Positions 30,975 through 40,370 of a stretch of DNA of 64,000 bases are shown here, in pieces. The translations under genes were made by a program, and so were the position numbers. The first letter of the stretch is position 1; every line of letters begins with the position of its first letter. Source of the DNA: Ichthyocystis sparus (GTDB lineage: Bacteria; Pseudomonadota; Gammaproteobacteria; Burkholderiales; 2013Ark19i); the NCBI RefSeq assembly GCF_900078755.1, contig NZ_FKIH01000028.1; one strand, written 5' to 3'. The notes under the pieces were generated by a model that worked only from the letters and a program-made list of their open reading frames with translations, was not told the origin of the DNA and ran no database searches.

Positions 30975-33900
30975 ATGAGTTATAGTTACGACATGCATGT
31001 TCATGTATCCTCACATTCGATGGAGTTAGTACCATTTAGTCAAAAGAATTTGCCCTATTTATCTAATAAAAAAGTTGGAAGTTTACTAAATTTAAATGGC
31101 AAAGTTGAAATTGACGAGGAAATTATTAGTTGTTCTCATTTGTCTTCATTGTTCCTTTTGAATAGCATTGACTGTTATAGAAGCAACAGGAAAATGGAAA
31201 TCAGCAAACTGTTTTCAGATGAAAGTTCACTAAAAAAATTAGTTCCCTCTAACTTCAAAAAAATTTATAGAAATATAGTAGAAAATTCATGTGATAGACA
31301 TATCATAGCTTGTAATAAATTCGGTAATTTTTTGCATAAAACAGCATCTACCACAATTTCTGGGGAACAGAGATTTTTTACCTTACAAAGTTGCAATCAT
31401 GTAATGTCTTTCAAGATTACGCATAAAATTAAAGCAATAGAAGGGGTGCCAGTAAGTAGGTGGGTAATACATTTTTTTGACCCTAATAAGACTAATGTTG
31501 TATCACGTAGCGAAGTTTTAAATTGCGAGGAATTTCTGGATTCTAGTAGATTTTCTTTGAGAATGTTTATGACTGAAGGTTCTTATAAAGATTATTTTGA
31601 ACGTACCGAATTCGAGCCAATAGAAAATGAATGTTCAATACACGAGTACTCTGATAAAAAAAATGTAGGTTTGTATTTTTCAACTTTAGAAACTCTGTCC
31701 CAAGATGGAATTTCTGGATGCATGATATATCATATGATGTCTAGTAACATTAGTTCATTCGACATTAGAGGAATAGTAAAATCCAGATCTTTTTCTACCT
31801 TAAGTGCTGATACTAGAAAAGAGATATTTTTTGCTAAAAGCTCCTCAGGTGTTTCTGCACTTCAGTTAGCAATGGAACAAAATAACGACAACGCTATAAA
31901 ATCGTATGATGATTTTTTGGAAGAACTTTCTTGTGATGAGCAAGTAAATTTTTTACCTGATATTATAAATACCAAATCACCTGCAGGTGTGCCTGCTTTA
32001 TTTATGGCTATGCAAGATGGGCATGTTGAATGTATTAATAGTTTTGGTTTATTGATAAATAGATTAATAAATATAAGACATAAAATTCATATAGAATATT
32101 TTTCTAAAATACTCTTTGATATTCTGTTAGCTGATTTTACAAATGTAAGCTCTGCTCTTTCTGTAGCTTTATCCAAAAATAATGTTGGATCTGTTTTGTC
32201 TTTTGGTAATCTTTTAGATAATGTTTTTATACTCAAAGATATTATGGATGCTAGAAGATTAGCTAATATAATTTTTAGATTATTGAATTACAAAGACAAC
32301 AAGGGAATGTCTGTTCTGTTTTATGCTTTTCAAGAAGGTTATATTGATACAGTACGTGCTTTTGGTACATTAATGGATAGATTATTTGTTGTGAAGGGAC
32401 ATGTTCCTGATAGTGATTTGGTTAGTATGATTTCTAGACTACTAGAATCTGAATCTGGCGTAGGTTTTACTGTTCTATTTTTTGCTTTGTACAGAGGCTG
32501 TTCTGACATGATATTTGCTTTTTCTGAATTGTTGGATAGATTATTTGTTATTAAAGGAGATGTATCTGATACTGACATGGCATATGTGGTTTTTAAATTG
32601 TTAACTCCTAAATTTAATACAGGTGATACTGGTTTGTTTTTTGCTTTGGATAAAGGTCATGCTGACACAGTGATTGCTTTTGGTGGATTAATAAGTAAAT
32701 TTTTACTATTAAGTCACAGTATACCTAAAGCTATGTTTAACTCTATGATGTTAGAGATATTAATAGCTACGGAAAGTGATAATACACCTGGTATATTCAC
32801 AGCGTTAGCAAAAAATGATATTGATGTTGTTACCGCTTATAGTTCATTATTAGTATATGCACCTAAAGAGGTTAGAAGAGAAATATTTTGCATTAGAGAT
32901 AGTAACGGATTACCTGCCCTTTATAGATTAATGATTCATAATAATCCGCAATCTCTTACAACATATGATTGTTTTTTGCGATCTCTTTCTTATGATGAGC
33001 GAATTGATCTGCTGCCAGGGATATTAACTTCTAAGAATGATAATGGTGATCCTGCTTTGTTTATAGCCATGCAAGAAGGACACAGCGATTGTATTGCTGC
33101 ATATGGTGTCTTGATAGAGAGCCAGTTAACGACAATTAGGGACTTAATGTCTCCCGATGATTTTGCTAACCTAGTTTTAGATATTGTATCTGCTAAAAGA
33201 AGTGATGGAATATCTGCTTTAATCATGGGAATGTATGATAATAGAGTTAGTGCTATGGAAGCTTATTCTGGATTGTTAGACAAAATTTTATTATTACTAA
33301 ATGGCACTATATCAGCTGATAAGTTAGCTGATATTATTTATACATTAATTTCATATCACCCGCCTTCTTCTGATGAGAGCCCTATATTTACAGCCCTATC
33401 TAGAGGACATGCTGATTCTGTTGCTATTTTTAGTTTATTAGTTGATAAATTAGTATTAATGAAAGGTTATATATCTGACGATAAGCTTGCGTATATGATT
33501 TTTAAATTGTTGAAGGCTAGAAATATTAGCACAAACGTTGATGGATTATTTATGGCTTTGCAAAAAGGAAATGCTGATGCAGTGACTGCTTTTGGCTTGT
33601 TATTAGATAAACTTATTGGTATGAAAGAATACATAGAAGATGTCTCATTGTCTGATATGGTATTTGATTTACTAATGTGCAAAAGTGGTAATGATGATAT
33701 TCCAGGTTTGTTTGTTGCTATGCAAGATGGACATCATGAAGCTATAGATGCTTTTAGAAAATTGTTAGAAAAAACAATGATATTTAAGGGTGATATATTA
33801 AGCGAATTCTTTAATAATATGCTTTTAGATACTGTAATATCTAGACGGTCAGATGGTATACCTGGGTTGTTTGTAGCACTGAAAAATAATTTTCCTAAAG

Positions 33901-34205
33901 TAATTGAAGCTTATGGCCTATTTCTTACCTTGATACCTAAAGATGAGTTAATTAATGTATTAGTAGCTTCTGATAGTTATGGAATACCTGCTGCATTATT
34001 TGTTTGCAAGGAAGCCTTGGATGCTTATTTAACAATGATATCTGAATTACCTACTGATACTATATATGCTTTACATTCACAGCTTAGTAGCGTAAGAAGG
34101 TCAATTGAACATATAATTGTAAGTGATAGCAATCTTGATGGAGGGTATAATCTTTTACTGGAAAAGGTTGAAGAACTTGCTAGAAGCTCTAGACAAGGAC
34201 ATTAA
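30975..34205 (+). CDS. P11: full-length EspL/OspD3-like protease, 15 repeats
   Basis: 1076 codons, last gene of the plus-strand array. The predicted triad is Cys53 (SCSHLSSLF), His142 (CNHVMSF) and Asp169 (FFDPNKTN). Its leader contains a short expansion, three tandem AAAGC units before AAAGTAGAGTGAC, which could alter spacing or translation. Fifteen repeats follow. The segment SAKRSDGISALIMGMY and its neighbours are almost identical to P10. The basic tail ends SSRQGH. No signal peptide. Confidence 0.88.
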   Translation: MSYSYDMHVHVSSHSMELVPFSQKNLPYLSNKKVGSLLNLNGKVEIDEEIISCSHLSSLFLLNSIDCYRSNRKMEISKLFSDESSLKKLVPSNFKKIYRNIVENSCDRHIIACNKFGNFLHKTASTTISGEQRFFTLQSCNHVMSFKITHKIKAIEGVPVSRWVIHFFDPNKTNVVSRSEVLNCEEFLDSSRFSLRMFMTEGSYKDYFERTEFEPIENECSIHEYSDKKNVGLYFSTLETLSQDGISGCMIYHMMSSNISSFDIRGIVKSRSFSTLSADTRKEIFFAKSSSGVSALQLAMEQNNDNAIKSYDDFLEELSCDEQVNFLPDIINTKSPAGVPALFMAMQDGHVECINSFGLLINRLINIRHKIHIEYFSKILFDILLADFTNVSSALSVALSKNNVGSVLSFGNLLDNVFILKDIMDARRLANIIFRLLNYKDNKGMSVLFYAFQEGYIDTVRAFGTLMDRLFVVKGHVPDSDLVSMISRLLESESGVGFTVLFFALYRGCSDMIFAFSELLDRLFVIKGDVSDTDMAYVVFKLLTPKFNTGDTGLFFALDKGHADTVIAFGGLISKFLLLSHSIPKAMFNSMMLEILIATESDNTPGIFTALAKNDIDVVTAYSSLLVYAPKEVRREIFCIRDSNGLPALYRLMIHNNPQSLTTYDCFLRSLSYDERIDLLPGILTSKNDNGDPALFIAMQEGHSDCIAAYGVLIESQLTTIRDLMSPDDFANLVLDIVSAKRSDGISALIMGMYDNRVSAMEAYSGLLDKILLLLNGTISADKLADIIYTLISYHPPSSDESPIFTALSRGHADSVAIFSLLVDKLVLMKGYISDDKLAYMIFKLLKARNISTNVDGLFMALQKGNADAVTAFGLLLDKLIGMKEYIEDVSLSDMVFDLLMCKSGNDDIPGLFVAMQDGHHEAIDAFRKLLEKTMIFKGDILSEFFNNMLLDTVISRRSDGIPGLFVALKNNFPKVIEAYGLFLTLIPKDELINVLVASDSYGIPAALFVCKEALDAYLTMISELPTDTIYALHSQLSSVRRSIEHIIVSDSNLDGGYNLLLEKVEELARSSRQGH

Positions 34206-34400
34206 ATTACTTTACAGATGCTAATGAATCTTGTAATCATCGGATGATATTAGTTATTATTAAACAGAGCAAATGATAGATTTGAGCTTTATAATGTGCA
34301 GGTGTAAAAATTCCATAAAAGTAAAATCAACATAAATTACAACAAAGTTATAGGTAGTACATGTGGTTGTATTCAGTTATAATTAACTCAATATAATAAA

Positions 34401-34665
34401 TTGTCTTTCTCTCACTTGTCTTCATTATTTATGCTACGATGAGTACTTACTGCTGTAGTAATAACACAAAAAAATGAAATATTGTAATGTACGGTGATGG
34501 ATTTAGCATCTGTAAAATACTATGGAGGATTACCATAACTAGCAGAAAAATTGATGAGTCATTTATGAATTATTCAGGAAAATAACACTGTTTAAGTAGT
34601 TGATTTTGGATTGTTATTAGATACAATATTATTAATATGCAATGATACATATTTGCTATACAACA
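34401..34665 (+). pseudogene. Relic of a plus-strand family copy downstream of P11
   Basis: TCTCACTTGTCTTCATTATT corresponds to the S-H-L-S-S-L-F segment next to the catalytic Cys. Only about 100 bases later come ACTAGCAGAAAAATTGATG and TTTGGATTGTTATTAGATA, which correspond to repeat 12 (TSTNIDGLF, then FGLLLDK). Stops and frameshifts are frequent. This is a heavily internally deleted former paralogue at the boundary where gene orientation changes. Confidence 0.65.
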
Positions 34666-34859
34666 GTATAAATCATTAATAAACAACAAATTTAAAAGAG
34701 AATTAAAGTCAGAGTAAGTGACAAATTTGCCACACTGATATGTGTATAATAATAAACCAGTTATTTACATAACAAATTGTTTTTTTAAGCATAGTAAATA
34801 TAATGGTTCTATACTACATTAGCGCGGAAAAGAGAAGAGCATTTCAAGAAATGCTTTCT

Positions 34860-34965
34860 ATATTCTATTCATATACCAATAATAAACCCAAACCATTTAT
34901 ACACTCAACATAATTTCCGTGCATGTCTACAAATAAAGCCGGCACACTTTCAGATGATTAAGATT
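34860..34965 (-). pseudogene. Out-of-frame repeat remnant at the 3' end of P12
   Basis: On the minus strand, directly after and slightly overlapping the end of P12, the shifted frame reads V-S-L-L-P-N-T-I-K-S, stop, S-S-E-S-V-P-A-L-F-V-D-M, then YVECINGLGLLL. This is the family segment LLPDII-TKS-EGVPALFMAM. It shows that the second unit of P12 once continued into its own repeats and was cut by a frameshifting deletion. Confidence 0.75.
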
Positions 34966-37635
34966 TTATAGTATTTGGCAACAAACTAACCTTTCTCCAG
35001 TTGTGCCATAATACTCATGTATTGCTGCACATTCATTTCCTCCCTCATATTCAAAATAATTTTTATAAGAATCTTCACCTATAAACATTTTTAAAGAGAA
35101 TTTACTTGGGTCTAAAAATTCTTCACAGCTTAAAACCTCACTACGTGATACAACGTTGGTCTTGTAAGGATCGAAAAAATGTATTACGTACTCTCTCATA
35201 CTTGTTGGTGCTCCTTCTATTTCCTTATTTTTGTGTATTATATTAAAAGACATTGCGTGACTGTAACTCTGCAAAATGAAGAATCTCTGCTCTCCAAGAG
35301 TCAAATCAGATGCTGTATCATGCAAAAAATTACCAAACCTACCGCAATCTATAGTACGAGCATAAGAAAAGTCTCTTTCCATCGTAATTTTACGAACCTC
35401 TTTAATTTTTTTAAGAGCTGATGCTCTAACAGATTCTTCATCTGAAAATAGTTCCCAAATTTTCATTTCGGTGCTACTTCTATAGCAATCAATACTATTA
35501 AGAAGAAATAATAAAGATAAATCCATAGAAGAAACAATTGTTCCATCAATTTCAACTTGATCACTTAAATTTAATACATTATCAATATTTTTTTTAGATA
35601 TATAAGGTGAATTTTTTCTATCACATGGTATTTTTTTCATAGAATATGAAGAATACATGGTACTCATCTTAACTTTATTTTTAACACGAGATATTTCACA
35701 AGACATTCCTCTTCTAATTTCTTCAGATGCATGCATTAATAATGAATTATACGCACCCATAACACCAATGTTACCTTCTGCCAATTCTAATAATCTGAAT
35801 ATACCGGATGTGCCGTCACGTTCCCTAATCATTAATATTTCTAGCATCATATAATCGAATTTAGGCGTAGACACACTCTCCTTTAGAAACACCACAACTC
35901 TACCTATCAATCCACTAAAAGCAACTACTGTATCAATGTGACCCTTTTCCAAAGCAATTAACAGACCGGAAGAATAGATTTTAGGTTTGTGTATTAATAA
36001 TTTAAAAATCATATCTGCCATATCATTATCAGGTATACTTCCTTTCATAATAAATAATCTGTCCATCAATTCATAAAAAGCAACCATTGCATTAGAACTA
36101 CCACAGAACAAAGCAATAAATAGTGCAGACATTCCTTTAGATTCAGATTCTAATAGTCTAAAAATCATGCTTGCCATATCATCATTAGGTATACATCCTT
36201 TCATAGTAAGCAACCTATCTATCAATGCACCTAAAGCACGTACTTCATCAGCACAATCTCCTTTAACAGCATAAAATAGAGCAGAATATCCCCTTTTACT
36301 TCTATGATCCAATAGAAAAAAAATCATATTAGCTATTCTTCTAGCATCCATAACATCTTTGAGCATAAAAATATTATCCAAAAGACTACCAAAAGCTAAA
36401 ATGGCATTAAATTTATTCCTTAATACAGACATAGAAAGAGCAGACAAGTTATCTTTACGCTTTGCAAGCAAAATATTAAATAATATTTCAGAAAGATTAT
36501 CTATAGGTATTCTATCTCTTATATTAATTAATCTACCAAGCAATAAACCAAAATTATACACACATTCAGCATATCCAAATTGCATTGCCATAAATAAAGG
36601 TGGAGCACACAAAGATGATTTAGCATGTAAAATCTCAGGTAACAAATTTACTTGCTCATCACAAGAAAGTTCTTCTAAAAGATCATTATACGATATTATA
36701 GAGTTAGGCTTATTTTGTTCCATCATCAACTGAAGCACAGAAATACCTGAGGAGCTTTTAGCAAGAAATACCTCCCTTCTAATATCAGCGCCCAACGTTG
36801 AAAACAATTTAGATTTTAGTACTCCTCTAATATCCAATGTACTGATGTTACTGTACATCATATGATATATCATACAACCAGAAATTCCATCTTGAGATAG
36901 TGTTTCTAAAGTTGAAAAACAAAAACTTTTATTTTTATTTTCTATGGCAGACTGTTCATATATTGCACACTCATTTTCTATTAGTTCTGATTCTTTTTTT
37001 TCAAAATACCCTCTATAATTATTTTTATAGATAAACATTCTCAAAGAAAATCTACTTGGATCTAAAAATTCTTCACACTTTAAAACTTCGCTACGTGATA
37101 CAGCATTTGTTATATTAGGATCAAAAAAATGTACCACCCAACTATCTATTGTACCTATCGGAGATTCTACCATTTTCCTAGTTTTATGGGTGATCCTAAA
37201 AGACATTACATGACTACAACTGTCTAATATAAAAAATCTTTGCTCTCCAGAAGCTGTGTTAGAGGCTATTTCATGTAAAAATTTACCAAACCTATCGCAA
37301 GCTACAATATGCCTGCCACATGAATTTTCTATCATATCTCTATAAATTTCTCTAAAATTATCTGGAACTGCTCTTTTTACTGAATTTTCATCTGAAAACA
37401 GTTCGCTAATTCTCATTTTTTCATTATTTCTATAACAATTAATGCTCTTCAAAGTAAACAACGAAGCCAAATGAGAACAAACAATAGTCTCTTCACCAAT
37501 CTTAACTTTGCAATTTAAATCTAATAAACTTTCAACATTTTTTTTAGATATATAAGGAGAATTCTTTTCATTAGATGGTATTTCTTCCATCGAATAAGGA
37601 GATATATGAACGTGACTGTTACAACTAAAATCCAT
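34966..37635 (-). CDS. P12: chimeric double-domain EspL/OspD3-like protein, second domain lacking Cys
   Basis: 889 codons. The first unit (residues 1 to about 650) is a protease domain with Cys53, His142 and Asp172 plus seven repeats. The seventh repeat (AYNSLLMHASEE) runs into KNKVKM and a second protease domain at about 657-889. In that copy His793 (YSHAMSF) and Asp822 (HFFDPYKTN) are kept, but the Cys position reads Ser703 (IVSSMDLSLLF), so it is probably inactive. The protein ends abruptly in CCQIL after a frameshifting deletion. Upstream, TGGGGTCG stands about ten bases before the ATG as a possible ribosome-binding site. A fusion of two tandem genes by deletion is the simplest origin. 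Confidence 0.85.
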   Translation of the reverse strand: MDFSCNSHVHISPYSMEEIPSNEKNSPYISKKNVESLLDLNCKVKIGEETIVCSHLASLFTLKSINCYRNNEKMRISELFSDENSVKRAVPDNFREIYRDMIENSCGRHIVACDRFGKFLHEIASNTASGEQRFFILDSCSHVMSFRITHKTRKMVESPIGTIDSWVVHFFDPNITNAVSRSEVLKCEEFLDPSRFSLRMFIYKNNYRGYFEKKESELIENECAIYEQSAIENKNKSFCFSTLETLSQDGISGCMIYHMMYSNISTLDIRGVLKSKLFSTLGADIRREVFLAKSSSGISVLQLMMEQNKPNSIISYNDLLEELSCDEQVNLLPEILHAKSSLCAPPLFMAMQFGYAECVYNFGLLLGRLINIRDRIPIDNLSEILFNILLAKRKDNLSALSMSVLRNKFNAILAFGSLLDNIFMLKDVMDARRIANMIFFLLDHRSKRGYSALFYAVKGDCADEVRALGALIDRLLTMKGCIPNDDMASMIFRLLESESKGMSALFIALFCGSSNAMVAFYELMDRLFIMKGSIPDNDMADMIFKLLIHKPKIYSSGLLIALEKGHIDTVVAFSGLIGRVVVFLKESVSTPKFDYMMLEILMIRERDGTSGIFRLLELAEGNIGVMGAYNSLLMHASEEIRRGMSCEISRVKNKVKMSTMYSSYSMKKIPCDRKNSPYISKKNIDNVLNLSDQVEIDGTIVSSMDLSLLFLLNSIDCYRSSTEMKIWELFSDEESVRASALKKIKEVRKITMERDFSYARTIDCGRFGNFLHDTASDLTLGEQRFFILQSYSHAMSFNIIHKNKEIEGAPTSMREYVIHFFDPYKTNVVSRSEVLSCEEFLDPSKFSLKMFIGEDSYKNYFEYEGGNECAAIHEYYGTTGERLVCCQIL

Positions 37636-37860
37636 AACACGACCCCACTACACTAGTAAAGCTTAACAAGACTACCCCATTGCAGATGGGGTCTATAGAG
37701 CAAGTCTACAGAGGTGATACTCCTTTTGGAGACTAGTATTTTTTCGTCACCCTTTACTAAAGTGTACATAATGTACATAAGTTGTTTTTTTATTAAAAAT
37801 ACTCAATCACAGTTGAGTATAGTTATACACACAAATGCGACATTTATAACCCAGAAAAAG
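37636..37860 (-). promoter_or_regulatory. Leader/promoter block of P12, shared with P13 and P14
   Basis: The block upstream of P12 resembles those at 40371-40600 and 44680-44860: a GACCCCA/CGCCCTC element next to the start, an AGAGGTG or AGCACYTCTAG segment, and GTGTACATAAGTTG about 140 bases out. P12 alone also has ACCCCAT TGCAG ATGGGGT at 37674-37692, a perfect seven-base dyad in the probable 5' leader. A shared promoter for the three minus-strand genes is inferred. Confidence 0.5.
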
Positions 37861-37961
37861 TATATTTTTGCCCCATTTAATTAAATTACTTTGTATTGGG
37901 AATCAAGCCAATAAATTAAAACCCAACCCCCATACTACACACTATCTATTTATTTTGTTTA

Positions 37962-37977
37962 GTAGTATCTATACTAC
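37962..37977 (-). repeat. Conserved 3' dyad in the P13 downstream region
   Basis: GTAGTA TCTA TACTAC within TTTTGTTTAGTAGTATCTAT. Read on the minus strand it is the same element that follows the plus-strand genes. It lies about 225 bases after the P13 stop. Confidence 0.45.
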
Positions 37978-38024
37978 CCATAGATATCTAAGTGGAAATA
38001 TTATTTCAACTTCATTAACTATAG

Positions 38025-38110
38025 CTTTGGGTAGAGGGGATTTTCTATTTTGCAGAGATAGTTTCAGTTATATAGCAATAAGATCATTCACAAAACTTTA
38101 TATTTAATCA
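38025..38110 (+). pseudogene. Protease-domain relic between P12 and P13
   Basis: GGGGATTTTCTATTTTGCAG, then CAATAAGATCATTCACAAAAC, match the family segment G-E-Q-R-F-F-I-L-Q-S ... FKIIHKTK with small shifts. The surrounding 80-codon open frame (37868-38107) is accidental. Longer versions of the same relic are at 40738 and 45060, so this is one of three copies of one decayed gene. Confidence 0.5.
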
Positions 38111-38201
38111 TGTTTTATATAATATTTATAGATAAATGTCTTTGTAGATCTTATTATTTACCGCTTTGAAATCAATGCAGAATAAACCTATACTACTACA
38201 G

Positions 38202-40370
38202 TTAGTTTTGTTTGGAGTTTGCGGCAAGCTCTTTAACCTTCGCCAACAAAATTTTATACTTCCCGTCAATGTAACTATTACTTAACGGTGTATATCTAAT
38301 TGATCTTCTTATTTCATTGAGTCGTGAATATAAAGAATATATAATCTTAGTTGGTAAGTTAGATATTACTTCAAAATAACTTTCCAAAGTCTCTTTATCA
38401 GCAAATAATGCAGATGGTATACTAGAACTGTCAGAAGCTACCAATACATTAATTAATTCATCATTAGATGATATTAATTTAAGCAATACGCCATAGGAAT
38501 CAATTACTTTAGGGAAATTGTTTTTTAGTGCTACAGATAATCCAGGTATACCATCTGATCCTCTAGATATCAAAGTATCTAACAGCATCCTATTAAAATA
38601 TTCACCAGATACGTCATCCTTAAAAATCATTGCTTTTTCTAATAATTTCCCAAAAGCACTTACAGCATTATGATGTCCATTTTGCATAGCCACAAACAAA
38701 CCTGGAATATTATTATCACCACTTTTACACATTAATAAATAAAATACCATACCAATCAATGTAATATCTTCTATGCATCCTTTAATACCAATAAATTTAT
38801 CTAACAAAGTGGAAAAAGAAATTACTGAATTAGTATTACCTTCTTGTAAAGCCACGAATAATCCATCAACGTTCTTGCTAGTTCTAGACCTCAATAATTT
38901 AAAAATAATATCTGCCATATCATCATTAGGTATACATCCTTTCATAGTAAGCAATCTATCTATCAATGTACCTAAAGCACGTACTTCATCAGCACGATCT
39001 CCTTTAATAGCATAAAATAGAGCAGAATATCCTCTTTTACTTCTATGATCCAATAGAAAAAAAATCATATTAGCTATTCTTCTAGCATCCATAACATCTT
39101 TAAGCATAAAAATATTATCCAAAAGACTACCAAAAGCTAAAATGGCATTAAATTTATTCCTTAATACAGACATAGAAAGAGCAGACAAGTTATCTTTACG
39201 CTTTGCAAGCAAAATATTAAATAATATTTCAGAAAGATTATCTATAGGTATTCTATGTCTTATATTAATTAATCTACCAAGCAATAAACCAAAATTATCC
39301 ACACATTCAGCATGTCCAAATTTCATTGCCATAAACAAAGGTGGATCACACAAAGATGATTTAGCGTGTAAAATCTCAGGTAACAAATTTACTTGCTCAT
39401 CACAAGAAAGTTCTTCTAAAAAATCATTATAAGATATTACAGAATCGGGTTTATTTTGTTCCATAGCCATATGAAGCGCAGAAATACCTGAGGAGCTTTT
39501 AGCAAAAAATATCTCCCTTCTAATATCGGCGCTCAACGTTGAAAACAATTTAGAGTTTACTACTCCTCTAATATCCAATGTACTAATGTTACTGTACATC
39601 ATATGATATATCATACACCCAGAAATTCCATGTTGAGATAGTGTTTCTAAAGTTGAAAAACAAAAACTTTTATTTTCTATATCAAAATGTTCATATATTG
39701 CACACTCATTTTCTATTGGTCCTAATTCTTTTTTTTCAAAATACCTTCTATAATTATTTTTATAGATAAACATTCTTAAAGAAAATCTACTTGGATCTAA
39801 AAATTCTTCACACTTTAAAACTTCGCTACGTGATACGACATTTGTTGCATTAGGATCAAAAAAATGTACCACCCAACTATCCGTTTTATCTATCGACGAT
39901 TCTCCCATTTTCCTGGTTTTATGGGTGATCCTAAAAGACATTACATGACTACAACTTTCTAATATGAAAAATCTTTGCTCTCCAGAAGCTGTGCTAGAAG
40001 CTATTCCATGTAGAAATTTACCAAACCCATCGCAAGCTATAATATGCCTGCCACATGAATTTTCTATCATATCTTTATAAATTTTTCTAAAATTCTCTGG
40101 AATTGCTCTTTTTACTGAATTTTCGTCTGCAAAAAGTTTGCCAATTCTCATTTTTTCATTATTTCTATAACAATTAGTGCTCTTTAAAGTAAATAACGAA
40201 GCCAAATGGGAACAAGAAATAATCTCTTCATCAATCTTAACTTTGCAATTTAAATTTAATAATCTTTCAACGTTTTTTTTAGATATATAAGGAGAATTCC
40301 TTTGATCAGATGGTACCACTTCCATCGAATGTGAAGATATATGAACGTGCTTGCTACAACTAAAATTCAT
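38202..40370 (-). CDS. P13: short EspL/OspD3-like protease, 8 repeats
   Basis: 722 codons, the shortest apparently intact member. The triad is Cys53 (SCSHLASLF), His142 (CSHVMSF) and Asp172 (FFDPNATN). Repeats 1 to 4 are nearly identical in DNA to P12 (about 38921-39431 against 36180-36690). Sequence then jumps after GCIPNDDMADIIF to a repeat of the twelfth type (SRTSKNVDGLF) and finishes with the standard tail IRRSIRYTPLS. It therefore retains the ancestral 3' end that P12 and P14 lost. GGGGTCGG upstream of the ATG is a plausible ribosome-binding site. Confidence 0.87.
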   Translation of the reverse strand: MNFSCSKHVHISSHSMEVVPSDQRNSPYISKKNVERLLNLNCKVKIDEEIISCSHLASLFTLKSTNCYRNNEKMRIGKLFADENSVKRAIPENFRKIYKDMIENSCGRHIIACDGFGKFLHGIASSTASGEQRFFILESCSHVMSFRITHKTRKMGESSIDKTDSWVVHFFDPNATNVVSRSEVLKCEEFLDPSRFSLRMFIYKNNYRRYFEKKELGPIENECAIYEHFDIENKSFCFSTLETLSQHGISGCMIYHMMYSNISTLDIRGVVNSKLFSTLSADIRREIFFAKSSSGISALHMAMEQNKPDSVISYNDFLEELSCDEQVNLLPEILHAKSSLCDPPLFMAMKFGHAECVDNFGLLLGRLINIRHRIPIDNLSEILFNILLAKRKDNLSALSMSVLRNKFNAILAFGSLLDNIFMLKDVMDARRIANMIFFLLDHRSKRGYSALFYAIKGDRADEVRALGTLIDRLLTMKGCIPNDDMADIIFKLLRSRTSKNVDGLFVALQEGNTNSVISFSTLLDKFIGIKGCIEDITLIGMVFYLLMCKSGDNNIPGLFVAMQNGHHNAVSAFGKLLEKAMIFKDDVSGEYFNRMLLDTLISRGSDGIPGLSVALKNNFPKVIDSYGVLLKLISSNDELINVLVASDSSSIPSALFADKETLESYFEVISNLPTKIIYSLYSRLNEIRRSIRYTPLSNSYIDGKYKILLAKVKELAANSKQN

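Noticed and set aside
286..34205. Leucine-rich repeat or tetratricopeptide interpretation of the repeat arrays
   Set aside because: The G-L-F-x-A-L-Q-x-G-H-x-x-x-V-x-A-F pattern fits the ankyrin-like repeats of OspD3/EspL better than LxxLxLxxN or the TPR pattern.
37868..38107. 80-codon plus frame upstream of P12, and the similar 96-codon frame at 44860-45150
   Set aside because: Both consist of the family 3' block plus a protease-domain relic, and the middle copy at about 40600-40830 has no open frame.
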